Positions 47,590-57,978 of a stretch of DNA of 64,000 nt are shown here, in pieces. Under the pieces are notes generated by a model. It did not search any database, had not been told where the DNA came from, and saw nothing but the letters and a program-made list of their open reading frames with translations. Position numbers and translations under genes: made by a program. Position 1 is the first letter of the stretch, and each line of letters begins with the position of its first letter. Source of the stretch: Batkoa obscura (lineage: Eukaryota; Entomophthoromycota; Entomophthoromycetes; Entomophthorales; Batkoaceae); the NCBI GenBank assembly GCA_030770535.1, contig JASVEC010000011.1, forward strand, positions 1,116,001-1,180,000. Direction: 5' to 3'.

Positions 47590-48049
47590 ATTTTTATATT
47601 TGAAAAATGATAAAATAATAGGCAAAGTTTACTTCAGCTATTTATTTGAAATATCAAATCATAATCCAGCATATGCAGGAGATTGTTTGATTGATTTAAT
47701 ACCTAAAGGGTTTTATTCAAAAAGTTTATAAAAATTAATATATGAACAAATATAAAAAACTATTTTAAATTTTAAAAGATCAACCCCAGCTTATCTTACA
47801 AAAATAACTGAAAATTTAAAAGCTTCAATATTTATTAAGCAAGTAGCTTATTAAATGATAGAGATCAATTACTAAATGTTGATATTACTTAAATTATTAA
47901 TAGCTAAGTTAATAAATAGTCAAAGAGCAAGTAGTTGTAATAATAAATAAAAACTATTATTATATTGGTTGTATTATATAGGGATGATTAATTATAGTTT
48001 TAGGGCTAATCACTTCCTTTTATACAGCTATTTATTAACTTAATGATAT

Positions 48050-48148
48050 GGGGATGTATTTTTGTATTTAAGAATCTTACTAACAAATTTTCCACTTAAA
48101 TAGCGCTTAAAAAATGGAAAAAATAATGAAGTCAAAAAAGACACTCCC
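48050..48148 (+). mobile_element. Miniature element, copy 24 (empty site also present)
   Basis: 99 bp with ATAT duplication (48046-48049 and 48149-48152). The same sequence without the element, and with a single ATAT, occurs at about 53380, proving element length, ends and duplication. Confidence 0.95.
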
Positions 48149-48391
48149 ATATATTAATAGTGTAATTATAAAACTAAAATAATTTATTTATTTGATAGCA
48201 AATCTGCAATGTTGGCTATAAAACAGTTAATAATAAAGATTTTTCAATGAAGTTTTATAAGGATATGCATTTATTTACATAATACAACTTTAATCAATAT
48301 TAATATATAAGTTATATTAGTAAAAGCCTTGCTAATCCGGGAAGTTTCTATTAAATTTAATTTTTTTTGCTAATTTACAATATAAAGGTAT

Positions 48392-48490
48392 GGGGATACT
48401 TTTTTTGGCTTCATTATTTTTTCCATTTTTTAAGCGCTATTTGAGTAGAAAAATTGTTAGTAAAATTCTTGAACAAAAAAATACATCCCC
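48392..48490 (-). mobile_element. Miniature element, copy 25
   Basis: 99 bp, flanked GTAT/ATAT, in T6. The same insertion at the same place occurs in T7 (53623-53721), so it predates the duplication. Confidence 0.9.
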
Positions 48491-48630
48491 ATATAACAAA
48501 ATAATTTAAAACTGTATTAAGTACTTTTGCTTTTTAATAAGGAATTTATTTTTATAGAATTTTAAGCAAAGTTTTTAAAATATAGAATTCGAAAATTGAA
48601 TAAAAAAACGAAACCAGTTCGGACACCCCC

Positions 48631-49731
48631 ATATTTTATTAATGAAGTTTTGCGATCTTTAAGTCCTGACCCTTTGCTTCCTGGGTGAGTACCTCAAAAG
48701 CATTAAAATTTTAATTTCTAATCTACTGAAAGCGCTTTTCAGTCATAATAAGTGCCAATTAAATTACTGGTCGATTTAAAATTACGTTTTTAGCTATATA
48801 ATTTTAAAAAAACTAATTTAGGAGGTCAATACATATGATTTAATTTTTTCAATTTTTATTTTAGTTTTAATTGTTTTTCAATAATTACAAAAATTTCATT
48901 GATGAAACTTAAGAAATTATGCTAAATTATTGAAATTATAAGGTTTAGAAATTTAAAAATAAAATTGATTCTGGTGGCAAAAAGTTAAAATAACCATAAT
49001 TAAACTATAATGCATAATAGAATCTGTTTAATTATAATATCCTCTTGTTATAACTCGAAATTAGATTGATATAATAAAATAATCAAAAACAAAAAAACAA
49101 ACTTTAAAACTAATTTCGATTGAATATTTTATTTTATTGTAATATTAACTAATAATAAGTTTCATATAATTATTATTAGTTTAATTTATAATTTGTTTTG
49201 TTTTTTGAAGTTTTAATTTACTGAATTTATCAATCTAACTATAAAATAAAAGCAGTATTAATTGCTAGTACAAATATTTTAAATTAATGCAAAATATTAC
49301 ATTAGTATTTAAATAACTATTGTTTTATTATAGTTATTATTTAATAATATTTGCTTTTTTATTATTTTTATATTTGCTATTGTAGCTGGGATATAATTTA
49401 AGCTATCGAAATGCTATTTTAGAATACAAATATTATCTGGCTTTATTAATTAAAGCTTATATCAGTGGTATAAGTTTTATTTATTATGATATTAACAATT
49501 GTTAATAATGAATAGAACAAACAAGTTATTTTATTATTATAAACTGAGTTTTAGGTAAAGCTTTTGCTAATTTTTATAATAGCGTTGTTAAATGCAATCT
49601 AATTTTTTTAAATATTTTTGATAGTTTTCAACTTTTAGCAAGCTAGTAATATAATTAATTAATTAATATTATTCCAAACTGACTTAAATAGCTCTAGTTA
49701 ACTTATTTAGATCAGTTTTATTTATATTAAT
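48631..49731. other. AT-rich spacer in island
   Basis: About 1.1 kb, no gene or repeat recognised. Confidence 0.35.
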
Positions 49732-49836
49732 GGGGATGTGTTTTTTTGTTCAGTAGTTTTAACTAACAATCTTTCCACTTAAATAAATAGCACTTAAAAA
49801 ATAAAAAAAGTGATGAAACTAAAAAAAAGCATCTCT
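49732..49836 (+). mobile_element. Miniature element, copy 26 (aged)
   Basis: About 105 bp with a small duplication in the core; the right end is degraded. Confidence 0.72.
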
Positions 49837-50161
49837 TAATACTTTATTGGTTCTTAATTATGTGATTTTAAACAAAAAATGCTGATAGTATAGCTGTTTA
49901 ATATTATTTTAGAAAGGTTTATAGAAATTCTGTAAAAATATTTATTGTTTAACTTATTTACTTACTTAGATAACTTTTATTTATCTGAAACTTTAAGACC
50001 CATCCATTTTAGATTTTAAATATATTAAGGCTACATATATATATATTAAATTATTGGTTATTTTTGATTATTATGTAATTTTTTAAAAACCAGACTAAAA
50101 ATTTAGCATATACAGTTAAAAGTATAACAGCTACTTAGGAAATATAAAATTAATTTAATAT
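49837..50161. other. AT-rich spacer
   Basis: No gene seen; a short AT dinucleotide run lies near 50035. Confidence 0.3.
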
Positions 50162-50626
50162 TGTGAAAGTTGATACTTAGTGGTCGAAGTTAAAAGCTAC
50201 TCTTGCTTAATTAACTTGCCTTGAGTCGAACGGTCTTAGTTTATGTAACTAAGGTAGACTTAACTTAATAGAAATAGTATGTAGTAAGCTACGAATTATG
50301 TAAAACAAATACAATGGAAGATACTACTATAAAATATATATCAGATGTTGTCAGAAAGACTTAGTGACTTTATTAATAATACGTTATCAGGGAGTAATCC
50401 AATTAAAAAGCCTCGAGTTATCATGTTGAAGAATCTCTTTTATACTCCAATAAGTATGGATATCAAAACGAGAAGATAATATTGTTTGCAATATGAAGTT
50501 AGAAATTCTCGCAGCAAATCAAAATAAGGGACTCGGACTTGGTTGTGTTTGAACTTGAGAACACAACAACTTAAATGATTGTTGTGCTATAATCAATCCG
50601 AGAGCTAAATAAAGCAATATTTCACA
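50162..50626 (-). mobile_element. Solo LTR-like repeat, copy D (fossil)
   Basis: 465 bp, complete inverted termini TGTGAAA/TTTCACA, flanked by ATAT on both sides. Looks whole as a solo terminal repeat; no internal region. Confidence 0.7.
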
Positions 50627-51315
50627 ATATTATTATAAAAATTTTAGCTAAAAACAAAAAATCAAACTAATTAAATAATTGGTTAACTTTACAAAATGAT
50701 TTATAAAATTAATTTTCAATAAAAAAAGCTAGGTTTTTAATACATATTTGAAAAATCAAGTCAAATGGTTTTTTATTTTTTTATTTAATACCATTCATGT
50801 TTATGGCTTAATATCATAAGGTATTTATTCATAATATTAGCTATAAAAAATCTAAGTGAGTAATTGAAAATTTGTTTTATTATGTCAAAAACTTAAATTT
50901 ATATAACTACTTTTTATAATGTTTTTTTTTGCTTTTTATTATTAACTAAAATAAATTGGTTCTCCGGAATAATGCTTATAAACAGTTAATTTTATTATAT
51001 TGATTATAAAAAAAGTCACAGAAAGTTTGAAATTAAGCTATTTTTATTATTAAAAAGTGGAATTTTTTTATATAAATTAAATAATAAATATATAATTGTT
51101 TTCAAAGTTTTAAATCAATCTCTGATCAGTTGTTTTTAGGTAATAAATATAATCGTATAAAAGTTTAAAAAAAATATATAGTGTTAAAATGAATAAAAAC
51201 AAAGTGTATTAATTATTAAATAAAATTCGTAAATATTTTAATATATAAAAATTAACAAAAAATAATTAATAAGCTTATAAAATAATTAAAAATGATAAAA
51301 AGCGTTGCTATATGA
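50627..51315. other. AT-rich spacer
   Basis: No gene or repeat recognised. Confidence 0.3.
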
Positions 51316-51349
51316 GGGGATGTATTCTTAAACACAAAAATACATCCCC
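51316..51349. mobile_element. 34-bp double-left-end remnant of the miniature element
   Basis: Begins GGGGATGTATT and ends with its exact complement AATACATCCCC. Both arms are the element's left-end type, joined near AAGAAT, so it is not a simple internal deletion. Confidence 0.75.
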
Positions 51350-51538
51350 ATATATTAAAAATTATTTAAAAAAAAGCTATAACTAGCCTTTTTTAGAAAA
51401 AATCAAAACTAAACCACTTATTTTATATTATAAACTAAGTTTTAAATAGTTATTCTTAACTTTTAATATTGATATTTTTTAAATATATACTAAGTAATTT
51501 TAAAAACCCAGCAAAAAAAACAGATTTATGTAATATAT

Positions 51539-51634
51539 GGGGGTGTTTTTTTTGGCTTCATCACTTTTTCCATTTTTTAAGCACCATTTGAATGGAAAAG
51601 TTAGTAAAATTCTTAAATATAAAGATACATCCCC
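51539..51634 (-). mobile_element. Miniature element, copy 27 (empty site in T5)
   Basis: 96 bp with perfect ATAT duplication (51535-51538 and 51635-51638). The uninterrupted site, with one ATAT, is in T5 near 45543-45550. Confidence 0.92.
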
Positions 51635-52138
51635 ATATGTACCTAGTATACAATTGGAAAAAAATTATTTGAAAATAAAATACAGCAATGAAAAATAAAA
51701 CAGAGATAAAAGAATCTTTTAATAAAGAAAAAGTTATATAAATTACGCAAATTTTATATTAATACTTAAAAGAATATATTTAATAAAACTATTAAAAAAT
51801 TAAATAATAAAAGTTGTATAATAATTTTAGACTTTAAACAAAATATGGAAATAAAAACAAAACCAGATTTGATAAATTTAGATTATTATAATAAATAAGC
51901 CATATCAATATTAAAGTTTAGTGTTTTATATTTAAAGAATGAAAAAACAACAAGCAAAGTTTATTTCAATTATTTATTTAATATATATATCTAAAAAAAT
52001 TCATAAAGTAAATAATATTTTAAATATCGATTTTAATTTTTTTGCTAAGCATTATGGAAAAAATACAATTAATAAACGTTTTAAAAATCTTTTATAATAG
52101 AAAAATAATTTTAAAGCACTAGGTAAAATAAAAGATAT

Positions 52139-52732
52139 TGTGAAATATTGCTTTATTAGCTCTCGAATTGATTATAACACAACAATCGCTTAAGTTGCTG
52201 TGTTCTCAAGTTCAAACACAATCAATTCAGAGTCTCTTATTTTGATTTGCTACGAGAATTTCTAACTTCATATTGCAAAGAATATTATCTTCTCGTTTTG
52301 ATATCCATACTTGTTGGAGTATAAAAGAGATTCTTCAACATGATAACTCGAGGCTTTTTAATTGGATTACTCCCTGATAACGTATTATTAATAAAGTCAC
52401 TAAGTCTTTCAGACAACATCTTATATAGATTTTACAGTAGTATCTTCCATTATATTTGTTTTACATAATTCGTAGCTTATTACGTACTATTTCTGTTAAG
52501 TTAAGTCTACCTTAGTTACATAAACTAAGACCGTTCGACTCAAGGCAAGTTAATTAAGCAAGAGTAGCTTTTAACCTCTACTACTGAGTACCGGCTTTCG
52601 TGTAGCCTATTGCATACTATTCTTATTAAGTTAAGTCTATCTTAGTTATATAAACTAAGACCCTTCGACTCAAGACAAGTTAATTAAGCAAGAGTAACTT
52701 TTAACTCCGACCACTGAGTATCAACTTTCACA
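52139..52732 (+). mobile_element. Solo LTR-like repeat, copy E with doubled tail (fossil)
   Basis: Starts TGTGAAATATTGC and ends AACTTTCACA, flanked by ATAT on both sides, in relic T7; the uninterrupted site is in T5 near 46195. Its last about 130 bases are present twice, and the second tail is closer to copy C. Confidence 0.68.
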
Positions 52733-52779
52733 ATATTAATCAATTAATTCCAGAATTTGAGCTTTTTATTTATAAATAT

Positions 52780-52878
52780 GGAGATGTATTTTTGTGTTTA
52801 AGAATTTTACTAACAATCTTCCCACTCAAATAGCGCTTAAAAGATGGAAAAAGTGATGAAGCCAAAAGAAGCACCTTC
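52780..52878 (+). mobile_element. Miniature element, copy 28
   Basis: 99 bp, perfect ATAT duplication (52776-52779 and 52879-52882), in relic T7. Confidence 0.9.
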
Positions 52879-53105
52879 ATATAGAATCAGTAACTTAATT
52901 GTCAATAATAAATGAAACAGACATAATTTTTAAAAAGTATAAAAAAACAAAAAAAATAAAATAAAAACAAATAACACAAGGTATTAAAAAGTATTTACAT
53001 TTATTAAATGTAATAATAAATTATACTGTCATCCAGTATTTAATAGATTAAAAAAAAGTGATATAATTCCAATTAAAGTTATAGAGTTTATAGAAAATAG
53101 AAAAA

Positions 53106-53724
53106 TTAAAAGATCAACCCCAGCTTATCTTACAAAAATAACTGAAAATTTAAAAGCTTCAATATTTATTAAGCAAGTAGCTTATTAAATGATAGAGATC
53201 AATTACTAAATGTTGATATTACTTAAATTATTAATAGCTAAGTTAATAAATAGTCAAAGAGCAAGTAGTTGTAATAATAAATAAAAACTATTATTATATT
53301 GGTTGTATTATATAGGGATGATTAATTATAGTTTTAGGGCTAATCACTTCCTTTTATACAGCTATTTATTAACTTAATGATATATTAATAGTGTAATTAT
53401 AAAACTAAAATAATTTATTTATTTGATAGCAAATCTGCAATGTTGGCTATAAAACAGTTAATAATAAAGATTTTTCAATGAAGTTTTATAAGGATATGCA
53501 TTTATTTACATAATACAACTTTAATCAATATTAATATATAAGTTATATTAGTAAAAGCCTTGCTAATCCGGGAAGTTTCTATTAAATTTAATTTTTTTTG
53601 CTAATTTACAATATAAAGGTATGGGGATACTTTTTTTGGCTTCATTATTTTTTCCATTTTTTAAGCGCTATTTGAGTAGAAAAATTGTTAGTAAAATTCT
53701 TGAACAAAAAAATACATCCCCATA
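53106..53724 (+). repeat. Duplicated segment, right copy
   Basis: Matches 47772-48493 without visible differences except that the miniature element at 48050 is absent here. Confidence 0.85.
53623..53721 (-). mobile_element. Miniature element, copy 29
   Basis: Same insertion as copy 25. Its outer CCCC followed by ATAT forms the right boundary of relic T7 and of the whole island. Confidence 0.9.
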
Positions 53725-53951
53725 TATCCTTTCAAAAGTACTAATGTAACCAACTTTGTAGTACTATTAATTTCATTTGTATATCAAAGAACTCAAATCG
53801 AAATTTGATTCTAAAACCAACTAATAAGTTTAGAATCAAATAAAATTTCCCACAATCTTTTCAATCCAGCCGTATAAATATTATTTTTTCTTATCTTTCT
53901 CCTTTGAGTTTCAAATTCAACTTTCTAGTTTTTATTTTGTTGAAAGTAAAT

Positions 53952-54283
53952 ATGGGAGATATACAGCGAACCACTTGAACGGAATGGTTTTTTTTATGAA
54001 GAGTTGGAAAAAAAGCTAAATTTTCATACTCTTTTTGAAAAATGTGGGCTGAGTTGGTATTATTGTAATGTTTTTGGAAGGTTGGAAGAGAGATTAAGGG
54101 GTTTGTTTACATAACAAAGTGAAAAGCTTGAACCGGCGTTTGAGTGGAAGCTTATTAAACCTACTAGAACCTTTGAAAAAGGGGGAAAGTGGGTTATCTT
54201 TTTTTAATAATTTGATTGAAAGAGGGAACCGAATATGGTCCTGGAGTCAAAGTACTGAATTAAAAAACTATTTAACTAAATAA
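53952..54283 (+). pseudogene. Broken gene of unknown function
   Basis: After a promoter-like stretch and an ATG (MGDIQRTT), the frame shifts and then reads plausibly as protein: ERNGFFYEELEKKLNFHTL, then FEKCGLSWYYCNVFGRLEER, a stop, and LEPAFEWKLIKPTRTFEKGG; a third frame reads NNLIERGNRIWSWSQ. The regular sense content over 330 bases in AT-rich DNA suggests a short decayed gene at the edge of the island. Family not recognised; introns instead of frame shifts are possible but I found no convincing splice sites. Confidence 0.4.
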
Positions 54284-55119
54284 TGAGATACCATACTTAA
54301 CATAACTTCATCTTGTATAGTTGCTATATAATTTTGTATACAAGCCAATGAAAGCTTATTCACTGCGATTTGAAATTGAAATACCAAATAAAGCCAAACT
54401 GGGCGATATGTTATGGTTTATTACCTAGTTGAAGGTGATTGATAGATAATTTTTATATACGAGAAGAGATGATATGAGTCTGCTATGATTCTTTTTTAAA
54501 CTATTGAATAAAAATGTTTTTGATTAAATAAATAAAACAGCTTTTAATTTCTTGAAATAATTTTAATATAAAGATTGTATATGGATGAAGAATAATTGAT
54601 CATGAACGGGTATAGAATACAGAGCATTAGTAATTTTATTCCGATTATAAAATCCTTATTTTCTTAAAATAATTAAATTATGACTTATAAGTTATAATAT
54701 AAGATGTTTTTGTTATTTCAACATTTGTCCAATGTTTTTCAGACTTTTGCTCAGCAAAAAGCGGGCAAAATAGTGAGACTTAAAAACCTCATATTATTTT
54801 TAATAAAAGCTACCTTTAATATCATCTTACTCTATTGTCCATTTCATTCAATTAAATAAAGCTTATAAGACTATCAGAATATCATGTATATATTACTTAC
54901 AACATACACCCTTTAAATTTTAGCTATATCATTTCCTAAGTTCTTATTGTCATTTTAATTGTCATTCTAACAAACTATGTAATACCAAATGCTTAAATTC
55001 TTCCCACCAATAAAAATCTGTTACTAAGTTTCAAGCTATAAAAAGTAACTATAACCTATAGTTTATACTTTTACTAAACAAACATACTTGAAATTATCTA
55101 TAAGAAAAAGAAAACGAAA
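54284..55119. other. Upstream region of UBP14
   Basis: No gene seen. A TATA-like box lies at 55037-55045. Confidence 0.45.
55037..55045 (+). promoter_or_regulatory. TATA-like box upstream of UBP14
   Basis: TATAAAAAG about 80 bases before the UBP14 ATG. Confidence 0.4.
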
Positions 55120-57818
55120 ATGTCCACTTGTCCACATATAGCGAATACTGAATTTAAAATAGCTAATCCCAATTTAGATTATTATCCAGAAGAATGTTAT
55201 TATTGTTTTGATGATCAGGTAAGCATCTATTTTCATTTCTACTTTAATATTCATTTCCATATCCATTAACTATTATAAAAATCAAATTCCGTAACTGATC
55301 AATTTCAAATTTAAATATCAGGACACTTCGCCTGGTGTTTCTGTATGTCTCAGTTGTTTATTTGTTGGTTGTGAAGGAGATGGGGAGAATGGAGAACGTA
55401 TGAAACATAGTGAGTTGCATAAAATGAAATACCCTTCTCATAATATCGTGTTGAATATTAAAAGAGATACAATTGAAAAAGAAGGGAGTAGAGTAAGTTT
55501 TGGATTATTGATCTAAAATAAAAAATGTGTTAATTTATGGGTTTATTTAGGATGAAGAAGGAGCACCAAGCCCTAAACTAACAAAACTGGAGATTGTTGA
55601 TGAAGAAAATAAAGTTGACTATCAAATGACTTATCAACCTAAATGTTTAGAGTGCAAAATTCAACTAAATAGGGGTGTAGATGAAAGGGTAATATATTAA
55701 TTATCTTCTCCTTAATGTTTTATGTTGACTTTATTCTTATTTCATTTAGTTAGATAAAGCCATCACTGCTATAGAAACTGGTACCTCTTCTTTACAACGT
55801 AGTACTGTACAATCTTGGCAACCAAGTAAAAATTCATGTGAGCATGTGATTGGTGTTCATCAATTAGAGAATTTACCAAAGATTACTCAAGATGGTAAAT
55901 ATAATTATTTAACAATTATTTACTTTATCAATTTTATTCTTATTTAATAATAGTAAAATGTGAAGATTGTGATTTAAAAGAAAATTTGTGGTTATGTTTA
56001 ACATGTGGTAACCTTGGATGTGGTCGAAAACATTATGATGGGTCTGGTGGTAATGAACATGGATTAAATCATTTTCAACTAAAAGGTCATGGGGCTTGTG
56101 TTAAATTAGGTACTATTACAGCTGATGGGACAGCAGGTAAATTAATTTATTTAATAATAATAGATCCTTTTTAAATAATAATAGATATTTATTGTTATCG
56201 ATGTGATGATGAAATGATTGATCCAGAACTTAATATTCATCTTAAACCCTTTGGTATTGAATTAGAAGAACAAATTAAAACAGAAAAGAATATGATGGAA
56301 TTACAATTAGAACATAATTTGAAGTATGAATTTAATATGACAACAGAAGATGGTCATATGTTAACTCCATTATCTGGACCTGGCTATACAGGACTTAAAA
56401 ATTTTGGTAATACTTGTTATTTAAATTCAACTTTACAAGTTTTGTTGAGTATTCAACAATTTAAAGATTTTTTGTTGACAGTGGGTAAACAGCATGTAAT
56501 TGAATGTTACGAGAACCCTTTAAATTGTTTATTTTGCCAATTAGTAAAATTAGCAGATGGGATTTATTCTGGGAGATATAGTAAATTAAACGAAAATAAT
56601 GTACAAGATGATCAACAACAACATCAAGAAGGCATTACACCTATTATGCTTAAAAAATTAGTAGGTAAGGGACATGATGAATTTTCAACAATGAGACAAC
56701 AAGATGCTTATGAATATTTTATACATTTATTAAATCAATTAGAAAGATTAGAAAATTTGCATTCCTTTGATACTATGGGAACCAAATTATTTAAGTTTGA
56801 ATTGGAACAAAAATTACAATGTTTACAATGTAATAAAGTAAAATATTCAACTTCAACAGCCACTTCTCTTTCTCTTCCAGTACCCGTAATTAAAGATACG
56901 AGTTCAGAGGAGGACAATAAGTATTTAGAAGTGGAATTGGAAGAATGTTTTAAATTATTTTTTAGTAATGAAATCATTGAGAATTATCATTGTCCTAATT
57001 GTAAAACAGGATGTAAAGCAAGTAAAATTACTAAGTTTTTAACTTATCCTGAGATTTTATTAATTAGTTTAAATCGATTTGCATTAATTAATTGGATCCC
57101 AACTAAATTAGAAATTCCTGTAAAAATGCCAATAAATGATGATATTAGTCAATTATTACAACAACATAAAGCAGATATCCATCCAGATAATGAAGAATTA
57201 TTACCTGAAGGTAAAGAAGTAGAAGATGAGTTTATAGCTAATGAAATGGATGTAGAACAATTGATGATGATGGGATTTACTAGAAATAAATGTATTCGAG
57301 GTTTAAAAGCCGCAAATTCTGATAAAGAAGCAGCAATTGCTTGGATTTTTGATCATTTAGAAGATCCAGATATTGATGAACCTCTGTCAACTAATAATAA
57401 TAACAGTGATAATGATAATAGTGAATTTACACCGACAATGGAACAAATTATGATCTTAGCTTCTATGGGATTTCCTGAAGATCATGCAATTTCTGCAATT
57501 AAAGCAACAAATGGAGATATGGATAGAGCAGTAGAATGGATCTTTAATCATCCGATTGGAAATATTATTGATGATCATCAAACCCAATCTCAAACAATTG
57601 ACAATAGTAATCAATATAATAATGGCTATGATAATGTAAATCAAAGTTATAAATTAAAATCTTTTATATCTCATAAAGGTACTTCAGTACATACAGGTCA
57701 TTACGTAGCTCATATCAATTTAAACCAAGAATGGACTTTATTTAATGATAATAAAGTAGCCAATCAACCTAATCCACCTATGGAAAATGCTTATGTTTAT
57801 CTATTTCAAAGGGAATAA
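55120..57818 (+). CDS. UBP14: Ubiquitin carboxyl-terminal hydrolase 14 (USP5/isopeptidase T)
   Basis: Disassembles free polyubiquitin chains to recycle ubiquitin for the proteasome pathway. Six exons, 55120-55218, 55322-55492, 55551-55688, 55750-55894, 55954-56136 and 56185-57818, give 789 aa, near the family length. In order: a variant N-terminal zinc finger (CYYCFDD ... VCLSC); the ZnF-UBP domain (CEDC, LCLTCGNLGCGRKHYDG, HGLNHF, YCYRCDD) that binds the free ubiquitin tail; the Cys box GLKNFGNTCYLNS with Cys near 323; two UBA domains inserted in the catalytic fold (MMMGFTRNKCIRGLKAAN and LASMGFPEDHAISAIKATN); and the His box TSVHTGHYVAH with His near 751. Confidence 0.96.
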
Positions 57819-57978
57819 AGTCAAACTATTAAGTTGTGTAATTACATTATTGGAATTATTATCAAATATATGTTATTATATTATTATATCATTTTAATAA
57901 AACTTTGTTCTTTTTTATTTTAATATAATTTTTTTTTTAAATAATGATATTACTTAGAATAATAAAAAATAGATCAAA

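Larger units (their letters stand above)
47772..48493 (+). repeat. Duplicated segment, left copy
   Basis: By eye identical to 53106-53724 apart from the extra miniature element at 48050-48148. Its right limit coincides with the outer end of miniature copy 25. Confidence 0.85.
47141..48630 (+). mobile_element. Relic T6 of the DNA transposon
   Basis: 5'-truncated copy that begins directly at the target duplication of T5 and ends with an intact CCAGTTCGGACACCCCC terminus followed by ATAT. Four miniature elements are inserted (47278, 47491, 48050, 48392). It shares a near-identical segment with T7. Confidence 0.8.
51465..53724 (+). mobile_element. Relic T7 of the DNA transposon
   Basis: Plus-orientation copy lacking both transposon termini. 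It carries miniature elements at 51539, 52780 and 53623 and an LTR-like repeat at 52139. Transposon homology stops exactly at the outer end of the last miniature element, where T6 continues for another 140 bases to its terminus. Confidence 0.78.

Noticed and set aside
48050-48148. Target duplication read as TA with element T...A
   Set aside because: ATAT flanks allow it, but the ATTT and ATGT duplications at 11430, 47491 and 30926 require a 4-bp duplication.
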